64,000 bases of DNA, taken from contig CAVNZM010000008.1 in assembly GCA_963693365.1 (NCBI GenBank), positions 10,044,001-10,108,000 of the forward strand. Direction: 5' to 3'. Source of the stretch: Amoebidium appalachense. Taxonomy: Eukaryota > Ichthyosporea. Positions 30,101 through 45,219 of the stretch are shown piece after piece. The notes beneath the pieces are model-generated. The model was not told the origin of the DNA, ran no database searches, and saw only the letters and a list, made by a program, of their open reading frames with translations. Position numbers and translations under genes: made by a program. Position 1 is the first letter of the stretch. Every line of letters begins with the position of its first letter.

Positions 30101-33100
30101 CGAGTGAAAGCGTGGACGTTGAACGAAAAACGTCTGCAAAGGGTAGGAAGGGGAGGGGTCGGGGCCGGGCTACACGGGGTAAGGCGAAGGAGACGGAGGT
30201 GCAGCCGCTCCCGCCACCAGCACCAGAGGAGCCGCGGGCTGTTGACGAATCGGGTCAGCAGGCGCCTCGACCCGTGGGTGACGGTTTGGGCCAGCAACTG
30301 CCACTACCTGGTAACGAACCGGTTGAGCAGCCGGTGGCCAGTGCCGAGGTAGACGTACCGACATCCACCACAGACGGGGATGTTTCTGCCAACGACCACC
30401 ACGCACAACCACCCCCACCAACGGGGCCCTGCCCACGCCAACCCCCACCACCACCTCCACTACGGGGGCACACGGCAGGACAGCAACCACCACTGCTATC
30501 ACCACCACCACAACAGCAACAACCACCACAACCACCACCACTATTGCCACAACCACCACCACTATTGCCACAACCACCACCACCACTTCCGGATTCACCA
30601 CCAGCAGCATCGCCACTACAACCATCAGAACAACAACAACAAGAACAACAACCACTACCATTCCAACAACAACCACCACCACCACCATCGCCGCCGCCGC
30701 CACAACAACAACCACCACCAAACGAAGCCCCCTCATCGCAAACACCACCACCATCCCAAACAGTCGAGTCATCCATACCACCACCATCGCCACTACCGCC
30801 AACTGATTTCGAACAGACCGACACATCCCCCACCATAAGTAGAGTCAGTCGCTCTCTTACGATAGCAGGTGGGGATGGCCAGTCTCCCATCCATGTCGGT
30901 GATAACGGTGAAAACAGCCTGGGTGGGACGGAAATTACTGTCGATGTGCACGTGGGTGGTGCTAGCCGAAGTACCGGCGAGGGGTTGGCACCTATGGACG
31001 TGCAACCACACAACCCGGATCCAATAATACCCGCGTTTTCCGGAGATGAAAATCTGTCAGTGGTTGCGGGTGGTGCGGGTGTTGTGGACGAAATGGAGAG
31101 TGTAGGTGAGGTTTACGTTTCGGCACACGGCCCGGTGACGGAGATTTCGCCTGATGCGACGGGTGCGGAAGAAAACGGTGATGTGGTTGCTGCTATGGAG
31201 GGAATGGCCCCAATCCACCCGTCCCAATCCACAAGGATGGAACCCACCCACCCACCGACCGCCACCGAACCGCAAGGCGTCATCACCCCGAGCACGGATG
31301 AAACCTCGGGTGTAGTGCCACAGGCCCTTGCCCCGATGGTGGATACCACCCCAATACAACTGCAAAAACCGATCACCCCACCACCAACCTCTGACCCGGA
31401 GCCCACATCCGTACCCACACAACCAGTCGCTGCGACTATTTCAGAGGAACAACCACAAGACGAGAAAGCGGCAACCTCGAGAAAACCGGCACCAATTTCG
31501 GTCGAGCCGCATGAGGAGATCGGGTCAGCCCGACCCGAAAACCTGAAAGCCTCAATCGGGCCGGCACCCGTCGTGTCGCTCACCTACAAGGCGGAGGCTG
31601 GCACCATGCTACCACGTGCCGTTCGACAACACCAACAGCCACCCTCCCACAAGTTCCCCTCGGCTCCTGCGGGAAACACTGTTCCCATATCACCCTTGGT
31701 TGGGACAAATAGCCCTGCGTCATCCACGCCGAATTCTCCCGCAACGCGTACGCGCAGCGCGCCAACACAGCAGGCGCCGCCACAAGCGCAGGCATGCGTC
31801 ACGCGCACCCTTTCCACCGGGAGTGAGTCGCCAAATATGACGGTGATTCTTCCGAAGCAAGCGGTTGCCAGCGGCCTCTTACCCAAATTGCACATTAGGC
31901 GACAGGGCTCAATGAAGAACCTGCATGAAACGGAAACGGGGACACATTCCCCTGCGCCTTCCCCGGCGCCTGCTCGCACCGCCACCCGGACGCCTGCCAT
32001 CCCCACCCCTACCACTACACCTAAACCTACACCCCAACAGGCCACTGGGGAGACGGTCCCCGCGTCGCAAAGGGAGGAAGATGTGTTGGTTGGTGGAAAG
32101 AAAACGGGGAAATCGGCCGAAATTCGGGAGGAAACTGGTGAGAAACCGGTCGAAAATCGGGAGAAAACGGAGGAGAAAACGAACGAAAATCGGGAGGAAA
32201 AAGCAGACATCAGCATTGAGACAAGTGCTGTGCTTCTACTCACGGACGTGTCCATGGACATCGATGTTTCCCTTCCCCCAGCGGCTAAACACACCCATGG
32301 CGTGACGGAACCCGGGTCGCACCGGCTTGAAAATGGGTGTGCGAGTGTGGAGTCGGCAGGGGGATTTATTCGTAATGGTGAGGGAACACACCGAAACAAT
32401 CCGTTGTTGGGAGTGGGTGGTGTCGACGGTGAGAAAAAGGGGGGAGGGGAGGGAGAGTCCACACGTGAAATTTTCGATGAAGGGTATGAGTTTACCCGGG
32501 TTAGGACCACCGGACGGTGAAAGGAAAAATGAGAAGGAAGGAGAGAAGGAGAGAGGGAAAGAGCAAAAGTATATGAAGGAAGAAAAGATGGAGCAGGGGA
32601 AGGAAGGGAACGAAGGAGAGATGGTGAAGGGGAAGGAAGGGGGAGGAAGAGAAGGAAGAGAAGGAAGAAGAAAAGCGGAAGGGGAAGGAACACAAACGGG
32701 ATCGCGAGCACAAGAAAAAGAAGAGCAAGGAGAGGAAGGAGAAGAAGGAAAAACACTCCCACAAGGACAGGAAGAAGTCAAGGGATCGGGATGATAAGGA
32801 AAGAGAGGAGAGGAGGAGAGAGAAAGAGAAGGGGAGACAAAGGGAAAAGGAGGAGAGAGAGAAAGAATCGGGCAGGGCAGAGGAGATTGAAAAGGAAACG
32901 GAGGGGGATAGAGAGAGGATGAAGGAGGATGATTTGGAAAGGGGAAGGGAGAGGGAGAGGTTGAGGAAGCCATCGACGGAAAGTGTCAAGGAAATAGAGA
33001 GGGAGAGGGAGAAGGAGAAGGAGAAGGAAAAGGAGAGGGAGAGGGAGAGGGAGAGGGAGAAGGAAAAGGAGAAAGAGAGGGAGAGGGAGAGGGAAAAGGA

Positions 33101-36016
33101 AAAGCAGAAAGAGAGGGAGAGGGAGAGGGAGAAAGAAAAGGAGAAAGAGAGGGAAAGGGAGAGGGAGAAGGAAAAGGAGAAAGAGAGGGAGAGGGAGAAG
33201 GAAAGGGAGAGAGAGAGGGAGAGGGAGAGGGAGAAGGAAAAGGAGAAAGAGAGGGAGAGGGAGAGGGAGAAGGAGAAGGAGAAAGAGAGGGAGAGGGAAA
33301 AGGAAATACAGAAGGAGATGGAGATAATGAGGAAAGAGCAGGAGAAAGCGATACAGGCCCTAGTGGAGAGGGAGAAGGAGAAGGAGAAGGAGACAGGAAA
33401 GGAAAAGGAGAAAGAAAGGGAGACGGAGAAAGAGAAAGAGACGAAGGGGGAAGCGGCGAGGAGTGATCGTACGACGACGGAGAGGCACGAGGAAGTGCAG
33501 AGAAGCAGCAGTGGCAGGGGGGAGGGGTTGATTGAAAAGGAAAGGCTCGACAGGGGGCGGGGGGGCTCTGTGGGAAGAGAGAGACGCCACTCAAAGCCGG
33601 AGGTGGAAGCGAGAAAGGAAAAACGGAGGGAGGAGGAGGAGACTGAAAGGAACGGAGATGTGTCCGGTGGACATATTAAACGGGAAAGAACGGAGGAAAG
33701 TGGACGTGAGAGAAGAGAGGAGGAGAGGGGTAGGTCGGAGAGCCGACTTAGCAATCGGTCGGAGAGGGAGAATAGCCACGAAACAACGAGGGAGAGAGAC
33801 GTAGGGGATGGGAGGAGGAGGAGGAGTATGAGTGAACGTAGAGAGCACGAGCACACGGAGAGAGAGGGGGGAAGAGAGGAGGAAAGAAGGAGGGGACACA
33901 GGGAGGTGGAGGATGAAAGAGCGGAGAAGAGAGCGCGCACGGACAACACGGCCACTCGGCACAGTGGGCGGGGAGACGGGGAGGGAAGGGATGGAAGGGA
34001 GCACCATCGCGACGGGAGAGAGGATGGTAAGAGGAGACACGAGGACGTGATGATGGGTGGCGGGCGGAGAGTGAGCGATTCACGTTTCTCTGGCGAAGAC
34101 AATGCGATGGGGAAGAGAATGAGGATGGATGAGGGCGGTGTGGAGAGGAGGGACGGCCCTAGAGGGGAGATGGGTGGGTGGGGGAGGGGGAGGGGGAGGG
34201 GGAGGGATGGAAGGTGGGGGTGGGACGGGCAGAGGGAGAGGGGTTCGAGGTGGGGGCCTGGGGATGAATGGAGGGAGGCCCCGAGGTTTAATGAGATGAG
34301 GAGGAATGGCTCTCGGGAGAACAGAGCATCTGATGGGATGTTGGAACCGGGGAGGAGCCGTAGCGCAAGCATGGAGAGAGACAGAGACAGGGAGAGAGAC
34401 CGAGAGAGAGGCAGGAGCAGAGATAGAGAGAGGGACAGAGACAGGCAGAGGGGCAGGGGGAGCAGGGACGCGAGTTTGGATCGGGATTTGAGTATGCGAC
34501 GTGTGCGATCGAACAACAGTGTCGGTCACCACCCGAGGGATAGATCGGCAGAGCGAGTGAGTGACGAGTTTGGGAGGGATTCCCGTCCCAACGCCGCAAA
34601 GGAGAAGGAACAAGGAGGGGAAAGGGAGGAGAGAAGGGGGTCACGTGACAGGGAACAGAATGAGTCACGTGACAGGGAAGATGGAGGGAAATCACGTGAT
34701 ATGGAACGGGGGGAGTCACGTGAAAGGGAAGAGAAGAGAGAGTCACGTGACAGGGAGGAGAAAAAGGAGTCACATGATATGGAAGAGGAACGGCAGTCAC
34801 GTGACATGGAAGAGGGAAGGGAGTCACGTGACAGGGAAGAGGGAACGGAGTCACGTGACGTGAAAAAGGAAAGGGAGTCACGTGACATGGAAGAGATAAG
34901 AGATTCACGTGACAGGGAAGGGATTAGGGAGTCACGTGACATGGAAGAGATTAGGGAGTCACGTGACATGGAAGAGATTAGGGAGTCACGTGACATGGAA
35001 GAGATAAGGGAGTCACGTGGCAGGGAACGGAGCGAGTCACGTGGGTCCCACGAACGGATCGTAAAAGATGAACCGGTAGGTGGCAACGACGGGGGGAGCA
35101 AAGATTCATCTCGTTCAAGCAGCAGGTCTGAGAGCCGGGGGTCGGAGACGGGTGGTGGGGACGGACCAAAGGATCTGTGGGATGTGGAGTACGCGGAAGA
35201 GGTGCTTAATGACCCAATGAATGATCCCCGATTAGCCGATCTGGCAGCCGATGCGATGGGAATTCCGATCTCGTTTAATCGGCGTGCAGGCGGCGGGGGT
35301 CAGAGGATGGAGAGGAGTATGGCAGACCCTGGGTCTTGGAGCTGGAATGCGGGAGGTGGGTGGGTGGGTGGGTGGGAGTGTTAGGCTAGGCTCGGATGCA
35401 GTGTATGTGTGCGTTTTGTTTTGTTGCTGTTGTCCCCCCTCCCCTCCCCCCTTCTGGAAGGAGCCATTCCTGCTACATGTTTGTTGTTTTCGGCTTTCAT
35501 CATCATCCCCCCCCCCCCCCCCCCCCCCCCCAACACACACACACACACACACACGCACCCCACCCCACCCCTCCCCCCCAAATTCCCCTTCCACCTATCC
35601 ACACCAAACACACAAACGTGTCATCATTTGCACACACCCATTCACCCTTTCACAAATCAGCCTAAGGCGCCCCAATCACATGCTCATCCACTGACACTGC
35701 CCACCTTTGCTCCCCCCCCCCCCCCCCCCCCCCCCTCTCCCCCCCCCCCAAACACACACACACACACATACACACAGTTACACACACTTCCGCCATACAC
35801 CTTGCCCTCCCACCCACCACTTGCCCACCAATGCCTACCCGCACAAACTCTCATCTGCCTTTGCAACCTCCTCACCCCGTCTCCGCCTTTTCCCCGCTCC
35901 CCACTCCTTCATTCCCACCCTCTACCTTCCCCTCCCCCCTCCTCCCTCCCCCCCCCCCCCCCCTCCCCCCCTCTTTCTCCCCTCGCCGCCGCCCCCCCCC
36001 CTCCCCAACCCACACA

Positions 36017-36058
<42 letters not shown>

Positions 36059-37514
36059 CCCACTACCCCCCACGAGCCCATACTGCTCCCAACCGATGCA
36101 ACGAAATTTGGGACAGTGGAGCCAACGACCACCACCCTCCGATCAGAGGCCCCAGAGGGGATCGCCTTACCAACCAAATATGGGTGCCGGATGGACCAAT
36201 CAGCAGCAACGTAAATCATGGCCCGACGATGGCCCTCAATCGTGGGTACCGAACCAGCAGAATTTCAACCAGCAAGGCAACTATCCACAACAGCAACAAC
36301 GAAACTATCCACAACAAGAACGAAACTATCCCCCACAAGAACGAAACTATCCGCCACAACAACAACGAAATTATCCCCCACCACCACAAGAACGAAACTA
36401 CGCACCACCACCACAAGAACGAAACTATCTGCCGCCACCACCACAACAGCGAAACGTTCAACAACAACAAAACTACAACGCACCCCCACCCAACCGTCCG
36501 CAAAACTACACCCAACCGCCTCACGCAGAGCGCGGGTTTCCCAATCCCCGCTCTTTCGAACCCTCGCCCCCCTTCCACCAACACCTACCAGTTCCACCTC
36601 CACCCCTGGGACCCGCTCCCCTTCACCTCGTGCCACCCTTCCTTGGTCCCACCCCTCCACCGCCAGTCCCACCACGCCAACCTTCTCCCTTCAGAGACCA
36701 ACACCCATCTCCCCCACGCCCCCCCTCCCGGGACTACCCAACCAATCGCACGTCCCCAAGGGGTCCACCTCCGCCCACGCACCCGCCCTCACAACCACCA
36801 CTGTCAGCACAGACAACCGAGAGCCGGCATTCTGTGCATTCCTCACATTCCACACATTCCATGCATCCCCTGCATTCATCGCACCAGCCGCCGGTTAACA
36901 GTGGGCGGTGGCAAGGGGAGCCTGAACGGGCCGGTTCGGGTGTTCGGTTTGGGCCGAACCTGGAGCATATCGATCTTGGGCCGATGGATCAGTTGCTCCA
37001 GTTTGAAAGGCACGGGGCGTTTGTGTTGGTGGTGGAGGGGAAGAGCGGATGCAGCATCAGAGATGCAACGGTATGTGTCCTACTTCTTTTTTTGACTTCA
37101 ATTGTTTGATACTCTTGGTTTACCAAAAGAGACATTCCTCGTAAGGGGACACGGGGGAGGCAGGGGGGGGGGGGGGGGGGGGGAGAGAGGGGGGAGGGGG
37201 GGGGGGGGAGGAGGGACGCGCTAATTTCTCAGTGGGTGACACGTGCTTGTGGGTAGGGAGTGGGTAGGTTGGTGGGGATGGAAGGTGTGCTTTTGGTTTT
37301 TTGCACGAGATGGTGTCTGCCTGCCGTGTGTGGCCAAACGGTCAATGAATGGCTTTTTTTAAAGAATAGAGGGGGCGAGGGGGGGGGGGGGGGGGGGGGA
37401 GGGGGGGGGGAGGTGCTGGAGGCATTTAGTCATTAATTGACTCGTTCGCCCACACTGCTACAGGCACCAAGATCTCTATTGTGCATGTCCACACACAGTA
37501 ACATCTACCCACAC

Positions 37515-37571
<57 letters not shown>

Positions 37572-37710
37572 GCTCTAGCACACGTGCACGTGATTGCACG
37601 TAAATGTACGTGCTTGTGTGCAAACATACACGCGACATGCGTCCATAAAAGCGTATCCAGTCGCCTGAATGCGCACACATACACAGGCAAGGGCATGCAT
37701 GCACACACAC

Positions 37711-37778
<68 letters not shown>

Positions 37779-37872
37779 GTTCGAGCTGATTGGCCGGTAC
37801 GGTCGGCATGTCTCGTGTGCGTTTTTGGATATCCCCTCTGCTGCCGAAGGTGTGTTGAAATTTCCACACCAG

Positions 37873-37920
<48 letters not shown>

Positions 37921-38103
37921 ACACACACTCCGCCTACATGAAACAAACACACAAAGACTGCTATATGTACATGCTAAAATTCTGCAAAGAAACGAAACAC
38001 ACGGAATTGTAAGACAGCTAAGCGTCAACCACTACGCCCCTCTCCCCTCCCTCCCTTGGGTGCCGGTTTCCCTACACAAGCACACAACACACACAACCCC
38101 CCC

Positions 38104-38134
<31 letters not shown>

Positions 38135-39122
38135 ACAAACCTACACCCCCCCCCCCCCCAAAAAAAAAAAAAAAAAAAAAAGAAGAAGACAAAAAAAAAC
38201 CATGCACAGATCGAGAGACACATGCAATCTACCCTACACACCATCCCTTGCCACAAATCCATTGCTTCTGACCACCTAATGACCGCAAATGAAGAAACAC
38301 CATGCTCATCTTTGATTTAAAACACCCACCAAAAGTATCTACATGCCTCTGTATATCTCCCATGGATATGTCTAAACCACTTTGCTGTTACAGGGAGAGC
38401 GCCAAGTCTACAGGGAGCAACACTGTACGTCTATACAGGTGGGATGCATAGCTACCCCGTAGTGTGTCTATCCATTCGTTAGTGGTTGTCTCCTGGGATA
38501 TCTGGTTATCTCATGAGATGAATAATCACCCCGTGTGATACTTGTTATCTCGTTGGATATATGATGGCTTCTTGTTTACTGAATCATTCTATGATAAAGT
38601 TCTCAGTCGCCCATGCTTGTATAGCCCTGAAGTCTGCCTACGTGTGTAACCTCCCCTCCTCCTCCCCCCCCTCCCTCTCCCTCTTCCTCATGTCTCCCCC
38701 CATCCCCGTTTCCCCCATCTTAGCTGCCCGTCCACACCTAGCTTCGTATGTAGAGCCATTTATACTTCCACTTTGGGTAGGTAACTTGTGACAACACACA
38801 CACTATGTGCAGATAAAACCCGGGATAATGAACAGTTTAGCTCCTGACACAGCTGACGTTTGTTCTCTTTGCAGCTGAAGGCAGGTCTCAGGTCCACGTT
38901 GTTTCCTGTAGCGATCTTTCCAAAGCCCGCGATGTCTTCGACTGCCCAAAGGACACAACCCACATTGCTGCAGCCGCTGTATGGCACTCTCGCCCCTCCC
39001 TCCCCCCCCCCCCCCCCCCCCCCCTCCCCCCCTTCGCCCCCTCCCCCCCCAGCGCATCTCCGCAACCATATACACGGTTTGTCGAATGTTCTTTCACCCC
39101 ATATCCGTGTTCGTCTTATCAT

Positions 39123-39173
<51 letters not shown>

Positions 39174-39209
39174 AAAAAAAAAAAAAACACACACAAACAC
39201 AAACACACG

Positions 39210-39272
<63 letters not shown>

Positions 39273-39792
39273 ATGCACCCACACGTACACGCACACACAC
39301 ACACACACATGAATCACATGCACCCACACCTACACATGCATAATCATGTACACACAGATAGACACGCATTCAAGGTCTCCTCCCACATTTCTCCCACTCC
39401 CTCCAGCTTCTATGGGTGAAGAACTCTTCTAGTCGCCCGTCCCCCCTCCCCCCCCCCCCCCCCTCTCCCCTTCCCACACACGCGGACTCCCCCCCTAGAT
39501 ATACACACACGTGCGCACGCACAGACACACACACGCACACACACGTGCAAGCTTTCCCCCCACCCCCCATTTTGCCCTCTCCCTCCTGCACCGCGAAGGG
39601 AACTCTCCTTTCCCATACCCCCCTCCCCCCCTCCCCCCCCCCCCCCCAAAACCACCCACCCCTCCTGCACACACGGGCTACCCAACCCCCCTCCCCCCCC
39701 CCCCCCCCCCCCTGCGCCCTCCCCCCGTCTCTCCCTCTCTCCATCTCTCCCCCGCCCCTGCCTGTCTCTCCCCTCCCCTCTCTCACTCTCCC

Positions 39793-39824
<32 letters not shown>

Positions 39825-40025
39825 TTCTTCCCCCCCCATTCCCACACACACGCATTCACCCTCTCGAGAACTAACCGGGTGCCGCTCTCCCCCAGGGCAT
39901 GATCTATGTGGGGTGTCGGTCTGGGTTCTGGTACCGCAACAGTGGGGAAGGCAACTGGAACACGGTGGCTGATGACATGGGCCCAATCACAGCCATGCAG
40001 GTACAAAATTGCCCTCATCCCTCCC

Positions 40026-40060
<35 letters not shown>

Positions 40061-40092
40061 ACCCACCCACCCACCCCATCCACCCACCCTCC

Positions 40093-40164
<72 letters not shown>

Positions 40165-40265
40165 AATGCACCCTTCTTTTTCCCCCTTCTACCCCTTCAT
40201 TCCTGCACCCACTAACACTCCCCTGTGTTTGCCTTGCTCCTTACGACTTCCTTCCCATCCCCCCA

Positions 40266-40296
<31 letters not shown>

Positions 40297-40722
40297 ACCC
40301 CCCCCCGCTCGATAGACTTGCTCTCCATCCCTCTCCTCCCCACACCTGTCAATCCCGGCACACGCCCACCTACACACACGCCTGCACACACACACGCATA
40401 CACGCGCGAACACACACACCTACACCACACCTCCATCCCCATGGCATCTTCCTCTCTCTCCATCTCTTACCTCTACGCCCGGGGCCCCCTGACCCTTTCT
40501 GTGCATTCCTTCTGCGAAGTATTAAATACTTCACTGCATACACCCCATACCCCCCCCCCCCCCTATCCCTACCATCGTATCCATATACACGATTCATAAG
40601 TACTGCAAAAGAAGACCAAATAGGTGCTTTCCAATGACTTAGGTAATGGTGTGTGTGTGCCTGCAAACAAGATGGATGCTCTTTTTTCGTTGAGATATCT
40701 TCCCAAACAATGCACTCCTCCT

Positions 40723-40770
<48 letters not shown>

Positions 40771-41492
40771 CGCGCATGTGTGTACGTTTCTGTGGGGGAG
40801 GAGGGGGGGGGAGGGGAGGAGGGGGGGGGGGGGGGGGGAGAGGTCTTCGCTTTTCTTTGAGCGAGCTTTGTCTGACACAACCCTGTGACAGGTCCAAAGA
40901 GAGAACGGGGTGGTCACAACCATCTTTGCTGGTAGGCATTCACTCCCCCCCCCCCCCCCCCCCCCCCTCCCCCCCCCCCCCCCCCCCCCTCCCCCCCCTT
41001 CCCCCCCGATGGGCCCTCTCCCCTCCCCCCTCTACTCTCACAAACACAAACACACACATTGGCCGGGCCGCTGTCCATCTTTTATATCTTGCTTTTCTCT
41101 GGCGGTGCCAGCCTTAACCCCAGGAATGTATACCTGAAACTCTTTCCCCCAAAAATAAAATGTTAGTAGTGGTGGTGGTGGTGGTGGTGGTGGTGGTAGC
41201 ATTAGGAGTAACAATAATAGTTATAGTAACAATAATAAGAGAAATAATAATGATGATTTGAAACACAAAGCTAAAAATCGGACGGAAAAAGGATAGAGGA
41301 AAAAATGAATAACGTCCGATCCACTTAGACGCCCTTTCACAAACCAGCCTCGGTTCACCTACTCACCTTCTCTATTCCTCCCTCCCTTTACTTGCCTCCG
41401 ATCTCTTGGCCACATGTAGTCGTCGTCTTCGTTTCTTGTCTTGTGTCGTTTTCGTTTTTTTTTCTTTTTGGATGTTTTTTTTTCTTTTTTTC

Positions 41493-41538
<46 letters not shown>

Positions 41539-41939
41539 CTGTGTGCTGTGTGCTGTGCTGTTACAGCTGAGTTGGTTGGCAAGCACTGCGCTATTTATGT
41601 GTGATGGTGATGTTGGTTTTGTCCCTCTGTGTGTATCTGCACAATGTCTTGGTGTGGGTGTATGGTCGTGCACTTGTGTGTGTGTGCGTGCGTGCATGCG
41701 CGTCTGTGTGTGTGTGTGTGTGCAACTGTATGCACGTGCTCATGTGGTGCTTGTTTGCAGCCGGCGCACGTAGTTGCATCTCGATAGCCAACTGTGCCAA
41801 CTTGGAGAACACCACCAAGGACTTTGATGACTCCTATGACATCATCACCTGCATGACGGTCAAGGGGGGTGTTATCTTCTGGTAATAAACCTCCCATATA
41901 CACGTGCACCCCTGCACACACATCAACACACACCCACTC

Positions 41940-41995
<56 letters not shown>

Positions 41996-42488
41996 ACCCC
42001 CACCGCACATCCACCCACCACTCACCACCTCATCCACCCACCTGCTTGCTCGCCCACGTGCCTCCTTCCTACCCTCTGAAACACAGTGTAAAGGGGAAAT
42101 TCGAGAGGAAATATAACATATCACCTCCCCCCCCCCCCGCCCCTCCCCCCCTTGTGTGTTGTGGGTGTTTTTTATCACGTCTGTGTTCCCACGTCTATGT
42201 TTCCCTCATCCAGATTCTTTGGTTTTGGTTCGTGTGGTCCATGTACTCCGGGCCCCGGTGTTTCATGGGGGAGAAACCTGACTTGCCTACCTGAGTCTCG
42301 AATGAGAGAGAAATCATGGATGGGAGGGAACACGCAGTTCTGACGCCATAAATACTGAAATTTGGTTTTTTTCCGGTATGCAGTGGTCATGGTGATGGTC
42401 GGATTTCGACGTTTGATTGGAAGAGTGGCCACCAGCAGAGTGTGTACAAACAGGACCAGGTGGTCACCAGCATCCAATGTATGAGCAG

Positions 42489-42536
<48 letters not shown>

Positions 42537-42594
42537 ACACACAAACACACACAGAGAGGGGGGGGGGGGAGAGGGAGGGAGGGGGGGGGGGGGA

Positions 42595-42627
<33 letters not shown>

Positions 42628-44499
42628 CAGAGGCACCACCCTTCGCTCACACACACACACAACCACCATTACCACCATCCCCTCCATCCCCATCACTACT
42701 GAGATGAAGATGGGACCACGTCACTCCACACACACTCTCTAGTCCCCCCCGCCCCCCTCCCCCCCCGGGTACCCGGCTTACGGATACTACAGCTAAGCCT
42801 CGTATCATTTAACATAAATGGGGTTCACGCTCTACACAGGCACAGGCACAGGCACATGGTTGTGTGTGTACTCACAACCACACACACACACGTCTAGAAC
42901 CTACTAACTTGCTTGCTCACTCCTCTCTCACTCTCTCCCTCCCCTCCCCCCCCCCCTTCTCTCCCCCTCCCCTCCCTCTTCCAGTTGTGAACAAGTGGCT
43001 TGTGGCCGGGCTTGGTGACGGTACGGCTCTGATGTGCAGCATGAACCCCCGGGGCCTGCATGCGGCACTGTGCGCATACCAGACAGCACTTGCCGATAAG
43101 GACCTTAACACCTTTGCACTGTGCACCCCCTCGAGGTAGGTGCTTGCTTTTCATACACTGCTTGCTTTGCTTTCACTTCATAGGTCGAAGTTTTGCTTGC
43201 TTCTGATCAAAAGTTGGCATGCTTGTAGTCGATGCTGCCTGCTTCTAATAAAAGTATGCACACGTTTGTAGGTACCGTCTAAATCAAAGCTTGCTTGCTT
43301 TCCAATTCCGTGTTGATATTTGCTAGCTTTTGATAGGTTTTGTGTCAGAGCTTGTGTGCATCCCACTTTCTACATTAAATCTCCATTGCTGCTCACTGAA
43401 TTTTACCTTGTGCCGGATATCACACGTTGAACGTATAGATTTTCTCCATCAGCGGCACCAATTCCAACCATTCTGTCGTATCATTGACGTCCGTATTTTC
43501 GATGTGTTTTTAACCTTCTTACACTCCGATCTTCCTTCCCACACACAGGGATTGCTCCGGCAGATACGATCTCATTGTGGTCCGGCAAGAATCTCTGTCA
43601 GGCCCCGGGTGTGTACGTCGCATCCGTGCATACGATCCTAACGTCGTGGTACCGTGCAAATGGAGGGAGGGGGAGGGGTTCCCTGTGTGCGGTATGCCCC
43701 ATGTGTGCTCTGCCTCACTGCAGCAACACGTGGCAGATCACCAGAAGTTTTTCGATCATCACACAGGCAACATAGTACTATGCCTGTGGGAGGGATGCAG
43801 GTATGTATCCATCTCCCCCGACTATGCCCCTTCCCCCCTCCCAACCTCACAAGCACGCACACATACTCACACACACACACACGTGGGCACACAGACACAC
43901 ACACACGCACGCATGCACACACACACACACACACACACAACACACACACACAACACACGCGCGCACACCACACACACACACATGCACATACAACACACAC
44001 GCGCACACACACACACGCGCGCTCGAGCGCGCACGCTTACGCACTCGCGCACAAACAAACACCAAAACAAAAAGAAGAAGTAGAAGAAGAAAAATAAGAA
44101 GAATATGGCGATCTCTTGCTGCCCGACCAGCAGTTTCAAACATGTTTGTGCTGACTCTTGTTGTTTTGGCACCAGGGAACCGAATGTCAGAGTGTCGGTT
44201 TTCGGTGACAAGAGCGATAAGGAGGTGAGGAGCCTGCAACAAGGGGCAATGAACGCCCATCTGATGGCACACACGGGGGGGGTGGCGTGCATGTGTGCAA
44301 GCTCATGCGGAGAGTGGTTTAAGGCAGTGTGGAACGCACTGAATCATGACCACCACGTGTGCTCCATCGTGGAAGGTAGGTGCAGGACCCGTGTGTGTGT
44401 GTGTGCACAAACTGACGACATGCAGAGGAAACAGTGTGTTGGTTTTCTCTCGCTTCTCCTTTTTCTCTTGGCACGTGTGTGTGTGTGTGTATGTCTGAG

Positions 44500-44582
<83 letters not shown>

Positions 44583-44608
44583 AAATTTTTGTGTTGGTGT
44601 GTGTGTGT

Positions 44609-44643
<35 letters not shown>

Positions 44644-45162
44644 CTTATGTCAGTACACACGAACTCATATAGCACCAGAAAGTGTCGAGGCATCAAGACA
44701 CTGTGAGCGCCCCAATTACGCCATGTATTAACGACTGGGTTAATTTTTTCAGATGGGTGCAAGTGTGGCGAGGTAATGCTGTTGATGAAAGAGATTGTGG
44801 CTCGCCATCAGAGATCGGTATTCCCCTCCATTCCCCACACCATACCCCTTCAACCACCCCACCCCACCCCACCCCACCCCTCCATATCCAAACACAAACA
44901 GAGAGAAAGACACACCCCCATACACACACAGAGAGAAAGAGATGGTGAGAGAGAGAGGGGGGGGGGGGGGGGGGGGGAGAGAGAGAGAGAGAGAGAGAGT
45001 GTGTGTGTGTGTCTGTGTGTGTGTCTGTGTGTGTGTGTGTGTGTGCGGTGTGAAACAGTAGGTGAGAGAGTGAGTGAGTGTGAGTGAGGGAAGATGAGGG
45101 AGTTGAGACCGAGTGAAGGAAAAGGGGGAAGGGGGAGGATGGGGGGGGGGGGGGGGGGGGGC

Positions 45163-45219
<57 letters not shown>

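Noticed and set aside
32501-34516. Minus-strand Ser/Leu/Phe-rich frame of 671 codons
   Set aside because: It is the antisense shadow of the GA-rich Lys/Glu/Arg coding region. The sense strand has coherent KKKKSKERK and SRDMEE repeats joined to downstream exons.
37464-37497. Candidate extra exon reading [10 protein letters not shown] between 37070 and 37777
   Set aside because: It looks strand-like, but no splice choice keeps phase. Joining 37070 directly to 37777 is canonical and gives a better propeller blade.
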